Assembly: GCA_963210315.1 (NCBI GenBank)
Contig: OY723250.1
Location: 2,480,001 to 2,544,000 of the forward strand
Origin: Rhynchopus euleeides
Taxonomy: Eukaryota; Euglenozoa; Diplonemea; Diplonemida; Diplonemidae
Direction: 5' to 3'
DNA: 64,000 nucleotides
In this document: positions 36,801 to 46,939 of the stretch, piece after piece
Position numbering within the stretch: the stretch's first letter is position 1
Layout of the letters: every line of letters starts with the position of its first letter
Program-made: the position numbers and the translations under genes
Notes under the pieces: generated by a model
The model's database searches: none
What the model was told of the DNA's origin: nothing
The model's input: only the letters and a program-made list of their open reading frames with translations

Positions 36801-39800
36801 CACAGAGGAGCACATCGCCAGCCTCGAGGCGTCTGCGTGCCCCTTCAACAGCTTCTCCCTCGAATTCGGGTTGGTGGATTCCCGGCAGGCGAGGTTCACC
36901 ATCACAGAGTTCAGGATGTGGCGTGGGGTGCGCTGCCTCATGGTGGTGTCCCTGTCTGTGGGGAGCTACCCTCTCCTGCAGGACCTGAATGACCAGGCTG
37001 GGGGCGGGCTGTCGCACGAGCTGGAGGCAGCACCGTGCTGCACGCAGGCACCGTGCAGCTCCTACGCCTACTCCTTTGAGGTCGGGTGCTGGGATGGCCT
37101 GCTGGGGCGACGGAAGTCTGGGCCGCTCAACCTACCGGGGTCTGCCGCCCTGCGCACCACAACCACCATTACGCCCTTCGAATGCCTCTACGAGTGTGGT
37201 GTCTGTGAGGAGGGCACGGTATGCTACGGTAACGGGACCATTGTCACAAAGCCGCAGTACTTCCGGGAACCTGTCACATACCGCGCATGGAAGTGCAGTG
37301 CAGGGCAGTGCCCCGGTGGGGACGTGTGGCCAGGGGTCGGCCCTGCGACTCCCCTCGAGACGCTGCAGATGACTGACGAAGAGCGCGCGCGACTGCAGTG
37401 CAGCGACGGCGGGACCGGGCCCCTTTGTGGTGCGTGCGTCTCCCAGTCAACACCACAGGCTCCTCACGGCTATGCTCGCTCAGGCGATGGCTGTGCAGCG
37501 TGCCCCTCGCCAGCTTTGACTGCTCTTGCTCTCTGTGCCTTCACCGTGCTCATGATCTTCTTCCTCGGTGTCATGGTGGCTGTCAACATCCAGTCGGGCG
37601 AGATCGTCCGCGAGTCCAGCAAGCTGAGTGTCATAATGAAGATGCTCACAAATCACATGCAGGTGCTCGCCCTGTCTGCGTCATTTGCCATCGACTGGGG
37701 TACACTCATGACGAAGTCTTTCAACTCGAGCGGCAGCATATTATCGCCTAACATGGCGATGATGAGCCTCTCCTGCTTCCTGGGGGACTACTATTCGAAG
37801 TACATTGGATGGTTGCTGGTGCCAGTCGTGATCCTCGTCGCCTTCCTGCTGCTGCAGCTCACGGCGCGTATGTCTGTGCGTGGCAAACGGCTGTCGGGTG
37901 GCATTGCTGTGAAGGAGCGCCCTCCTGGGTGCCGGTCGTTGTATCACTGGGCGTACGACTGGTGTGTGGAGCCCGGGGAAGTGGAGTCGCTGCGCCACAA
38001 CCTCCGAGAATCAGCAGAGAGCGACGCAGGGGAGACCCCGGGCCCCAGCCACGTCTGGGTGAATGTGATGGTCACACCACAGATCGATCCCCGCGAGAGC
38101 CGCGATCTGGACTCTCTGAAGGACCAGGCCGCCTTCCCACACCAACACGAGATCTACTTCCCAGTCAGGCTGCAGGGCTTCCACACGAAATCCACAACAT
38201 TTTCTGTCGATGACATGGATGTCGTGTGGGAACACGAACTCACCACCGGGACCTACGGGTGTTGGCTGTGCCAGAAGTGCTGCATCCTCGAACAGCTTTT
38301 CCCAAATGCAGGTGTTGGCAGGGCCGGGCTGAAGGGACAGCTCGATGAGTTGCGCGACGGATTGTGGTACACATGTGATTCGCCGTCGCACGTCGCCTCA
38401 AAGTTCATGTTGCACCACCTCTTCTCTGGCGAGCTGCTGATTGCGTGCCTCGCGCGTTTTGACCTCCTGCAGCGCCTGCGCCACCCTCGAGGGAAAACGG
38501 TCGACGTGACGGAAGCAGCGGACAGCGTATTCCTGTCCTCGAAAAACACTGCCGAGGCCGCGCGTCTCCACCGTTACTCCCTCAGCACAACACCTCCGTA
38601 CCCTGTGAAGGACCACCTGCCTTTTGCATTTCCTCCGGATATCTCCGACCCAGGTGCCACTGATCCTGCGTCGTCTGTGCACATGACTGTGTTTGCCGAT
38701 GGATTCTTCCTGCCCCCCGAGGCACACATGGAGAGGGTATCCCTGAAGCAGCGTGTTGACGACTGTGCGTCTGTGATCCTGCGCGAGCAGGAGAAGGTGG
38801 GGCACGGCAATCAGAATGCCAGCTGCCTCGAGATACACAGTCTCCCCACGGCGCACACCGGGAAGCTGTTCCGTGTCGTATGCACAGACCCTGTCCTGAA
38901 TGTGTCTCGTGAGTACACCTCCGCGACAGCACCCCTCACACCGCCGCGGTCTCCCCGTGGCGGGTGCATTCTTGACAATGTCGCGACGCTGCCGACTGCA
39001 CCTCTGCAGGGCCGTGTGGATGACCTGCCTGACTGGTACATCAAGGCGCACTGCAGCTGGTTACATACATCGCGAGACGCACTGGGGCCTGGAGACGACA
39101 AGCCACAGAGCCCGTTGAGCGACGTTGACAGTCAGTACACCTTCGACTCTGCGTTTCTATTTGGTGGGTTCGAGAGGACGTCCCTCCTTCCCGTGAGCCA
39201 GAGCGAGGACGGGACAGCATGCTTCACCGTTCTTGAGCTATCTTCACTGGTCCCGTACGATCAGCTCTTCCACGCAGCACGCGTGCGGCACATGTCGGAG
39301 AAGATCACGAAGTGGCGCCAGTCCGGATTTCATGATGAACATATCGAGAAACGCTTGGCGGTCAGACCTGTCAAGAAGTCAAGACACCTTCACATACTGC
39401 AACTGCCTCCTGCTGCCAGACGGGTGTCGTTGTGGGAGGCTGAGTACGCTAAAGTCGTCTCTGGCACGGACACAACACGGCGTGCAGCAGCGAAGACTCA
39501 TGAGCGATTGCAGAAACTCGACCAGGACCTCGAAGTCATCATGTCATGCTCGACCTGCGGAGACTTCGCTGTGGTGTCCTGCCCAATGTGCGGGAAGCAT
39601 CTGTGCGAGAGTTGCGACAGGGCGATCCACAAAGCTGGCCCACGTGAGGCACACACGCGAGTCGTGCCACTGCCGCGCCGATCACCCCTTGCGGAGGCGG
39701 GGTACGACACTGTGATACGCCGCACTGATGTGTACACAGTGATGGTGGTGGTGGTGATGTTCATGCTGTACCCGTGGCTCATGCGAGAGGTGTCGCTGAT

Positions 39801-40827
39801 GCTGAGCTGCACGGACCCCATCTGCATGGCGGAGGGCGTGTGCCACAGATACCTCGAGGCTGACCCCTCCGTCGACTGCGACCTGCCGCCTTACTCGATG
39901 TACCGCATCTTGTCGTTCTGTGCTCTGGTGGTGTACGGTGTCGGCATACCCGCCCTTGCGTTTTTCCAGATCTGGCGCCGCCGCGATGAGCTTCAGACCA
40001 AGGCCGCGGTGTCGACCCTCGGCTTTCTCTACTCTGGGTACAGGCGGCGGTGGTATTTCTGGGAGTGTGTGACATTGCTGCGCAAGATGCTGCTCGTCTT
40101 CATCGTCGTCTTTCTCGTACGCTACCCGTCCCACCAACTGTATGCAGCAATGTGGCTGATGACTACCTTCTGCCTGATCAACGTGCTGGTGCGCCCTTAC
40201 AAAGACTCCAACCTGTGGTACATGGAGAACGTCTCCCTCCTGTCTGTCGTGGTCACCTACAATCTTGGCCTGCTGTACCTCGCCGACCCCTCGTCGCAGA
40301 GGCGCATGGCTGTCGGCATTGCGGCATTCTCCCTGAATGTTGTTGTGCTGGTTGTGTTTGTCGTGCGCATTGTGGCCCAGGTGCGTGAGGAGGTGAGGCT
40401 CCGTACACGTGATGTGCTGGGTGAGGAGGAAGTGTCGTGCTCGACCATCGTCAAGTACATCAAGAAAAAGTATAACGAACTGAAGCCAAGCTTCTTGAAG
40501 TCGTATCAGGAAGTCCGAGAGGATAGCCGACTGGCCGAATTGAAGAGATTCTGGTTCAACATCTCTGCAGGTCAACGGCAGACGACTATGAGGGACAAGG
40601 TCGCTGCTGGCAAGATTGTTCTCCTCACCCCAGCTGCAACCATGGGGTACTGGATGCAAAAGTACGAGAAGCGCAGTGACCGGTTCGAAGTCATCAGTTC
40701 CTGGGTTCAGAACCAGGACAACTCAACTCAGCTTCCCCACCGACCTCTGGCATGCGACGAGAAGCCGCCTCTGTGGAGTCCCTTGACTTCGCCTGACGAT
40801 AACCTGCTCGACGCAGTAGGTGACTGA
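15861..40827 (+). CDS. Giant multi-domain surface protein with C-terminal multi-pass membrane region (8,252 residues, one intron)
   Basis: Join 15861-17385 and 17594-40827. ATG 15861 opens a signal peptide (LGAVLCSLLHISSA). Order by residue: CUB-like domain 32-140; Thr-rich mucin-like repeat about 141-575; Cys modules of PAN and WSC type (for example about 738-798 and 1111-1195); EGF-like groups near 2088-2195, 2795-2990, 4111-4190 and a long cluster 4558-4876; PSI-like repeat near 5288 (CHAAFCTWDGVEC); IPT/TIG-like domains near 5414 and 5575 (GGTQITVRGLGF, VVVSGAGF); many N-glycosylation sequons; Cys-rich GCC2/GCC3-like stretch near 7110-7148. Then helices near 7150, 7197 and 7248, a loop of about 600 residues ending in a B-box (CSTCG..CPMCGKHLCESCDRAIHK, 7826-7865), and about six more helices near 7891-8102, including the block YRRRWYFWECVTLLRK. 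Cytosolic tail about 150 residues. This architecture is known from protist and animal-like adhesion or mechanosensory receptors; the role here is inferred. The second exon is open for 7,744 codons. Confidence 0.85.
16461..17270 (+). repeat. 33-bp coding repeat (TQSxTETITLP) in the giant gene
   Basis: About two dozen 11-residue units such as TQSSTETITLP, with a longer variant containing TLTVSATQSSTETQ near 16900-17130. All Thr/Ser-rich, so probably O-glycosylated. The period (33 bp) equals that of the 46-64 kb array, but the sequences are unrelated. Confidence 0.9.
17386..17593 (+). other. Intron of the giant gene, 208 bp
   Basis: GTATGCCC donor after ..SWTL and acceptor CCCACTTCACAG. Splicing (A|CC, Thr) continues the Thr-rich repeat as ATLTLPTQTSSS, which is strong internal evidence. 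Unspliced, the first frame stops at 17672 after 95 residues of unlike composition. Confidence 0.9.
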
Positions 40828-42073
40828 TCGCCCCCATGCCAGCGGACCCAGAGGACATGAACTGTCTGCACCCCCCACCATGATTCCTGTGTTGCCGCGT
40901 GGTTGAAGAGAGCTGGCAAACCTCCCCAGCCCGCTGGGAACGGTTCCACTTTGTAAGGACGTCTTTGCTGTATTTTTGTCTTTCATTCCACCCCAGCCAG
41001 AATCTTCCCAAAGTCTTGAGAAGCCTTTCGATTGATCCTGGTTCATTTCTAAGCAAGGCCAAGCTCAGCGGTTTCCCAATCCCATGTGTCTTGGTATCAT
41101 AACGACGCGGTACAACCGAAGGGATGTTCCCGTCGAGCTCATCAGGCAGCCTCTGATTTTTGGTAAAACACACCCCGTGTGGTAGAGAAAATACGGCAAG
41201 AGTCTCGGTGGGTCGGAAGAGCAGATGGTTCCCGCAACAGCTCCCGGGGAGCGGCGGGTATTTCGCATAGGATGCCGGATGTGTGAACACGTTTGTGCGG
41301 TTTGCCCTGTGTTGTGTGAACATATGTGTATGTGTGTGTGTATGCTCCACCCAACCCGACACATTTTCTGTACTTCAGACAGGTAAGGTCACTCGACACG
41401 CGGGGGGGGGGGGGGTTTTGTTGTGTGTTTTTTCTGCCAGCCGACATCACTAGCGCCAGCGAGAAAAAAAAACGCGTGACGAGTGACGGGTTGAGGTGGA
41501 AGCGATCAATGCAAAAATCATCTGAAAGGAAGACTCGAGAGACTGCTGCTGTATTTTCGTCGATCGTTCTTTGCTGTGCGTTTTGTTTCCGTGAGTCATT
41601 TCGCGTGCTCGACCCTCGACCCCGGGGCCTGGGAAAACAATTGTGACATCTTGTTAGTCCACAATTCGATTCCGTTCGCCTGAGGGAGGCCTCTTCTCAC
41701 ACGCGCTCGACTCCTTGGCCGTGCTTCAAGACAAGGCAATAATTCTATACTTGACACTGTCAGTGCGACACCTAAATTGGCAGACCCCCCTTTTCTGCAC
41801 TTTAGACCTAACCCTGTCCCCACTCAAAAAAATGGAAAGGGCACCAGGCCTTCCAGGTCTGAATGTCTGTGCGAAAATGCACGGAGGGCCACTCCCTCCT
41901 GCAAGCCGGATTCATTCGTGCTGCCGCTGCCCCACCACTACCCCTCGCCTGGTGCACATCTCAAGTGACCGTGCCTCTCATTTGCTGCTCCAAGCTCCCA
42001 CGTGCTGTTCCTGCCGTGCACACCATCACCACCCACAGGGGCCCCTGACAGGGACTTTTCTCCGCTTTTTCCA
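40828..42073. other. Intergenic, 1.2 kb, with 14-G run
   Basis: No convincing gene. Contains GT-rich sequence at about 41280-41345, a donor-like CAGGTAAGG near 41390, an uninterrupted run of 14 G at 41402-41415 and an A8 run near 41463. Composition is closer to AT than the coding regions. This is the largest gap between + strand genes. Confidence 0.5.
42017..42037 (+). promoter_or_regulatory. Putative splice acceptor of the 42074 gene
   Basis: CACACCATCACCACCCACAG ends at 42037, 36 bases before ATG 42074. Inferred from the shared pattern. Confidence 0.4.
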
Positions 42074-43300
42074 ATGCCTGGGCGATTTCAGATTCTACTT
42101 ATCTGTGTCGCGATATTTGTGTTCAGGGGGTTCCTGTCCACCGCATTGATAGATCCCCATCCAACCACACCCGGGCATTGCCGGGTGCATAATGAAACTG
42201 ATGTTCTGACCCCGTCGTGCTGCACCTCTGCCGAGCAGTACTACCCAGGGCGCGTTGTTGCTGACCGACGCGCTGTCTCGTCGAAGTTCTCCCCCGAACC
42301 CATCCTGCTGTGGGAACCTGATGCGTGCAAGGTCCCGATGTACACGCAGGAGGATATTGCGCTGTGCTACCAGAAAGTGAGCGTCATGGTGATTGGTGAC
42401 TCACAGACCAAAGGCATCTTCCTGTGGAGCTCGATGAAGAACCCGAACCTCCTTGACGTCCAGGGCCTCACAGCGAAGATGAGGACCACCGCGAATTGGA
42501 GGAAAGTCAAACGCTCTGTGAATAATTCGATCGCAACGCGCGGATGGCGGTCGATCATGAAAGAAAACAATGCCCGGAATCACAGGATCTTTCGGCCGCG
42601 GTACACGAAAAGCTACATGGAGATGCACTGGTGGTGGGCGCCTTCTCTTAACCTCCGCAACTTCAGGAACCACCCTGTGTCCTGGACTGCCGCAGACCGT
42701 CACGGTGCAAGTTTCGCCTACTCCCTCGAGAGGGCAGAGGTCATCTTCTTCAACGGGGGTGTGTCGGACATGGGCAGGACCTTCTGCGGTGTGGAGGAGT
42801 TCTTCTTGGGTGCGCAGAAGATCCTGACCACCCTGCAAAAAAAGGCGCGCCCAGGGACACGCATATTCGTCCTCTTGCTTCCGTACCTTCACGTCGAGCT
42901 CTGTCCGGAAACCGACCTATGCAGGCTTTGCAATCATCCGAAGAAAGTCGCCGTCTTCCGGGAAGCGCTTTCTCTCGCTGCTGCGTGTGCGGGCCTCCCA
43001 GTCATCGACACTGCCCCCATAACACACCAGACGGGGACGCGGAACCACACGAAGGATGGCGTGCACTACGCGGGGGAAGTCTCGCGCATGCAGCTCGACT
43101 TTGTGATGCAACACATCTGCATGCAGCCACCTCTCGCCCCACGACAAGACAAGGAACGCTGTCGGCCTGGTGCTGTCGAAGAAGCACTTGCAAGGTGGGC
43201 GGCGGTTCCGGAAGCTCAGAGCGGCTGCCCTGCGACCCCTCTCAACGAGTCGTGCCAGGCTGGCCCCGTCGACTCCAAGGCTCTTGTTGCCCCAAAGTGA
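42074..43300 (+). CDS. Type II membrane SGNH / PC-esterase-like protein
   Basis: 408 residues from ATG 42074, chosen because it begins a signal anchor (QILLICVAIFVFRGFL, residues about 5-21) after the CACAG acceptor; the frame is open further upstream without such a feature. Block I of the SGNH fold is VMVIGDSQTKG with the nucleophile candidate Ser110; a central FFNGGVSD near 227 may supply the oxyanion Gly/Asn; the C-terminal catalytic pair is DGVHY (Asp328, His331). GDS near the N-terminus with D-x-x-H near the C-terminus is typical of the PC-esterase group (CASD1, NXPE and plant TBL sugar O-acetyltransferases). Inferred role: acetyl transfer to or removal from glycans in the Golgi lumen. 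The last 60 residues lack recognisable features. Confidence 0.75.
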   Translation: MPGRFQILLICVAIFVFRGFLSTALIDPHPTTPGHCRVHNETDVLTPSCCTSAEQYYPGRVVADRRAVSSKFSPEPILLWEPDACKVPMYTQEDIALCYQKVSVMVIGDSQTKGIFLWSSMKNPNLLDVQGLTAKMRTTANWRKVKRSVNNSIATRGWRSIMKENNARNHRIFRPRYTKSYMEMHWWWAPSLNLRNFRNHPVSWTAADRHGASFAYSLERAEVIFFNGGVSDMGRTFCGVEEFFLGAQKILTTLQKKARPGTRIFVLLLPYLHVELCPETDLCRLCNHPKKVAVFREALSLAAACAGLPVIDTAPITHQTGTRNHTKDGVHYAGEVSRMQLDFVMQHICMQPPLAPRQDKERCRPGAVEEALARWAAVPEAQSGCPATPLNESCQAGPVDSKALVAPK

Positions 43301-43940
43301 TGTGGGCACTCAGTCACGAGAGATGACAAGACACGGGACCTTGCATCTACAACCGCCGGCGAGCCCACCAGGGGCTCGTGCAGATGTGGTTGGTGCAGAG
43401 GTGCAGCAGCCCAGGTCCTCACGGGTTCTTCAAACCTGCACGACCTCCCCCGACGTGGGGTCTCGCTGGGGTCAAGCCATGCCTTCGAGAGAAGGATGCC
43501 AACAGGTGCGTGCAGAACACGGCTGGGTAGCGTCCCTGCAACCCTCTATGCTTGTGGGATTCATCTAAAGTATCCGAAGTTTCTCTCTCTGTAGTTGTGT
43601 GGACTGGAGACGGCGTCAAGCGCAGAATGTTTGGCTGCCATTCTGATGGCTTGTCGAAGCGGCACAGTTACACAGCGGCCCCTTCCCTGTCGCAGCCAGC
43701 GAATAGTCCTAGACAAAGCTCCACAGCAGCCCGGTCGGAGGGAACGTTGAAGAAGCAGTTCCCAGGTCCGCAACTAAATTTCGGTCGACAATGAAAAGTG
43801 AGTCCACCGGCGACAAATCAACCCCCCCTCCTGACTCCCACCTGCGGCGTTCATGAATTTCTGTTTCTTCAAATTCTTGCCCGTTGCCCCTGTCAGTTCT
43901 TACACACTCCCACACAGGTTGCATCTGGGAAACACCTCAG
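43301..43940. other. Intergenic, no gene recognised
   Basis: Short frames only. Two acceptor-like sites precede the next start: TCCCACACAG ending at 43917 and AACACCTCAG ending at 43940, the second directly abutting the ATG. Confidence 0.5.
43903..43940 (+). promoter_or_regulatory. Putative splice acceptors of the 43941 gene
   Basis: CACACTCCCACACAG (to 43917) and CACCTCAG (to 43940). Use of the second would leave no leader between splice site and ATG, so the first is more plausible. Confidence 0.35.
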
Positions 43941-45791
43941 ATGCAATATTCGACCTTCAAATGCACGGTGGCAGCTGTCGGTGCAGTTGTGATGTACGTC
44001 ATCGTTAGCAACATCAGGAGGAAGGAGGATCACGAAGAAGAAACTTCCATCCGCATCTGGCGGGCGCTCTCATCCACTGTTGCTGTGGGTGCCGATGGTG
44101 ATGCCAGGCCCCGGCACACTCCTGCTGCTCGGCACAAACCAGCAGCCAGGGCAGCACCTGTGCCAATGTCACGGCCCAACCCACCTGACGAGGTGCCACA
44201 GCTGAGCCCTCCGGACGAACAGGAGGATGCTGTGTGTACTGGTGGGCTGTGTACTGCTTCCAACCGCATTGGGACATGGCGGTGGCGTAAGGATGGTGCG
44301 TACAGACACGATATGCTTGTGGTGATGGGTGGTATGTTGCATCCGATCGACAGCGAACTTCTGGATTTGGGTTACATGGTGTGGACCGTCGATGTGGCCT
44401 GCAGCCGGAAGGGCAAACCCGGCATGAAGAAGGCGAGTTGCTCTGAATCGCACGGCTACGTCAACTATCTTGCAGACCCTGATCCGAAGAAGCCGGTCGC
44501 CAAGTCCGTCGCTTTCCTGCACGGGCACGCGAAGTCATGGCACACATTGGGGTACACCATCCCCGAACTGCTCGAACGTGCACGACACTGTGCCCCGCTG
44601 TACCATCGCTACTTTTCACTGAATCCAACTGGGTTCGCCCCTGCCATCTACAGGTATCACAACATGTGGAAAGGGCACCCTCGTCGGTGGAACCAACTCT
44701 TCGGCGAGTTCCGCAGCATTCCACCAACCGTCGAACGCATCGTTTCCCCACACTCCGCGCAATTTGTCGTGCCTGCAGACGTTGTGCGCAACAACCTGAC
44801 CTTTTGGGGTAAGGCCCTCGAGTATCTCGACTCCGGCAAGACCAGCGGCTACTTCTGGGAGTACATGTGGCATGTCGCCCTCGGGGAGGACATCCAGCCC
44901 GATGTGTACGCCCTTGTTCCCGCATGCCTCCCCGCCAATGACCGCTTCGAAGACCCGACCTATGCAAAACTGTTGGGGCGCACTCTCGAGGGGGTGTATC
45001 GGGCTGACCGGAAGATGCAAGAGATACGGACCTTCAACACAGGAGGGAAGTGGAAGTCTGGCGTGCTTGTTGTTATCGGCTGCGTTCTGACAGAGGAACC
45101 TCTCGCACACACGGCGCACCCACTCCTGATCAAGGAGATTCAGCGTTTGGGCTACAACGTCTGGCTGCGACACCCTGAATCCGTCGCTTGCAAGATGAAC
45201 ACTGACGCTGACTGTGCCGAGCAGCTGGGATATCTGACGTTCCTTGGTCGGCACTCGAAACGGCAGGAGAGCGAAGTGCTCGTGTTCCTCCGGGGAAACG
45301 AAGAGGTGAGTGTGTTGAAACGCCTCACCGAAGCCATCCGCTGTGCTCGCGGCAGTGACCTGTTCGTTGCTCTGGGCTCTGGCACAACCAAAGCAGCCAT
45401 CGAAGAAGAGGTCCTCGCCTTGAAAGAGAGGCGTAAATGCCGCAAGGAATTCAAAGACCTCCCAGATGGCTTGGCGAAGATTGAAAGCAAATACGCTGGC
45501 GATATTGGAATGCGCAACCCGCAATACACGGAGTGGCCTCGCGAGATGTTTGACGCCGCGGCTCTTCCCCTGACACGTCTCGGTTCGCACTTTGTTGTGA
45601 CACAACGGCTTCTAAATTCCATTCCTGATGACTACTTTCAGATTATTCTGGATGTCTACAACTTTCACGAAGCCTGCCTCGTCGGCCTCCTGCAATTGTA
45701 CTGGCACGTTCTCTTCGGTGCTCCTGCTGTGCATCCTGCTCCTTTCAGCGATAAGATTTGCGTAAAATACACACCCCGCAAATCGATGTAG
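43941..45791 (+). CDS. Type II membrane protein with two DUF3431-like copies
   Basis: 616 residues, stop TAG. ATG 43941 opens a signal anchor (VAAVGAVVMYVIV, about 10-22) followed by IRRKED and a Pro/Ala-rich stem to about 100. The first copy (about 112-320) carries the DUF3431 hallmarks: FLHGHAKSWHT near 194, SAQFVVPADVVRNN near 273 and EYMWHVALGED near 307. The second copy (about 372-605) repeats the fold outline (VLVVIGCVL, LGYNVWL, SHFVVTQRLLNS, LYWHVLFGAPAV) but has lost the HGH..SWH block, so it is probably degenerate. DUF3431 has no settled biochemical role to my knowledge. The Golgi topology and its place next to a PC-esterase-like gene suggest glycan work, which is inference. Confidence 0.75.
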   Translation: MQYSTFKCTVAAVGAVVMYVIVSNIRRKEDHEEETSIRIWRALSSTVAVGADGDARPRHTPAARHKPAARAAPVPMSRPNPPDEVPQLSPPDEQEDAVCTGGLCTASNRIGTWRWRKDGAYRHDMLVVMGGMLHPIDSELLDLGYMVWTVDVACSRKGKPGMKKASCSESHGYVNYLADPDPKKPVAKSVAFLHGHAKSWHTLGYTIPELLERARHCAPLYHRYFSLNPTGFAPAIYRYHNMWKGHPRRWNQLFGEFRSIPPTVERIVSPHSAQFVVPADVVRNNLTFWGKALEYLDSGKTSGYFWEYMWHVALGEDIQPDVYALVPACLPANDRFEDPTYAKLLGRTLEGVYRADRKMQEIRTFNTGGKWKSGVLVVIGCVLTEEPLAHTAHPLLIKEIQRLGYNVWLRHPESVACKMNTDADCAEQLGYLTFLGRHSKRQESEVLVFLRGNEEVSVLKRLTEAIRCARGSDLFVALGSGTTKAAIEEEVLALKERRKCRKEFKDLPDGLAKIESKYAGDIGMRNPQYTEWPREMFDAAALPLTRLGSHFVVTQRLLNSIPDDYFQIILDVYNFHEACLVGLLQLYWHVLFGAPAVHPAPFSDKICVKYTPRKSM

Positions 45792-46066
45792 CAACATGCT
45801 TTTCTTCTTGCACAGGAGGTGCGATACACATGATAGCAACAGGCACGCACGTGCCGTGCATAATCGGAGCGGGGATCCCGATCGCAAACAACAAATGGGG
45901 GAGACGAGCCGAGTCCTTCGTTTGTTGTCTTGCTTCCGAACCGACATAAACGCGCCAACGCCGAGTGGCAGGAATGATGCCAGAAATAGATTCCGAGGCA
46001 CCTGCAGCCGACGCTTAAATACACAGGAGAACGGATTGAACTGCCAAGTCGCGAACAGCCGAGAAC
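45792..46066. other. Convergent strand-switch gap
   Basis: Lies between the end of the last + strand gene and the end of the - strand frame or frames of the repeat array. No gene, terminator or tRNA recognised. Confidence 0.5.
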
Positions 46067-46939
46067 TCACTCTCTGCTTGCTTTGCCGATGAGGCGCCAG
46101 CACTTGTCACACTTCAGGTGACCTTCCTGCTTGCACCTGTCACATTTCGAGTGTGCTTGCTGCTTGCACCTGCCACATTTCGAGTGTGCTTGCTGCTGGC
46201 ACCTGTCACATTTCGAGTGTGCTTGCTGTCTGCACTTGCCACATTTCGAGTGTGCTTGCTGCTTGCACCTGCCACATTTCGAGTGTGCTTGCTGTCTGCA
46301 CTTGACACATTTCGAGTGTGCTTGCTGCTGGCACCTGTCACATTTCGAGTGTGCTTGCTGTCTGCACTTGCCACATTTCGAGTGTGCTTGCTGCTTGCAC
46401 CTGCCACATTTCGAGTGTGCTTGCTGTCTGCACTTGCTACATATCGAGTGTGCTTGCTGCTTGCACTTGCCACATTTCGAGTGTGCTTGCTGCTTGCACC
46501 TGCCACATTTCGAGTGTGCTTGCTGTCTGCACTTGACACATTTCGAGTGTGCTTGCTGCTTGCACTTGACACATTTCGAGTGTGCTTGCTGTCTGCACTT
46601 GCCACATTTCGAGTGTGCTTGCTGCTGGCACCTGTCACATTTCGAGTGTGCTTGTTGCTTGCACCTGCCACATTTCGAGTGTGCTTGCTGTCTGCACTTG
46701 CCACATTTCGAGTGTGCTTGCTGCTGGCACCTGTCACATTTCGAGTGTGCTTGTTGCTTGCACCTGCCACATGTCGAGTGTGCTTGCTGTCTGCACTTGA
46801 CACATTTCGAGTGTGCTTGTTGCTGGCACCTGTCACATTTCGAGTGTGCTTGTTGCTTGCACCTGCCACATTTCGAGTGTGCTTGCTGTCTGCACTTGCC
46901 ACATTTCGAGTGTGCTTGCTGCTGGCACCTGTCACATTT
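46067..46939 (-). pseudogene. Cys-frame of the array: C-x2-C-x4-H zinc-knuckle-like units with conserved terminus
   Basis: Frame B, from an in-frame TAG (46942-46940) to TGA at 46069-46067: 290 codons without an ATG. Units read CGKCRQQAHSK, CGRCKQQAHSK, CDRCKQQAHSK. The last array units are followed by a diverged copy, CKQEGHLKCDKCWRLIGK, then ASRE and stop. In that copy several bases changed, yet both CxxC pairs and the His remain, while frame A ends there. This suggests the array grew from a gene coding in frame B. Further upstream about thirty TAG and at least two TAA codons interrupt the frame, so it is classed as broken unless those stops are bypassed. TAG ends two other genes here and never occurs inside the large ones, so reassignment is unlikely. 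Confidence 0.4.

Noticed and set aside
41326-41646. 106-codon frame in the gap before the PC-esterase gene
   Set aside because: Spans the G-run, has no recognisable features and lacks an acceptor-like site at its start.
1-46066. tRNA, rRNA or spliced-leader RNA genes
   Set aside because: No cloverleaf landmarks, rRNA core sequences or recognisable leader were found by eye. A covariance-model search would be needed to exclude them.
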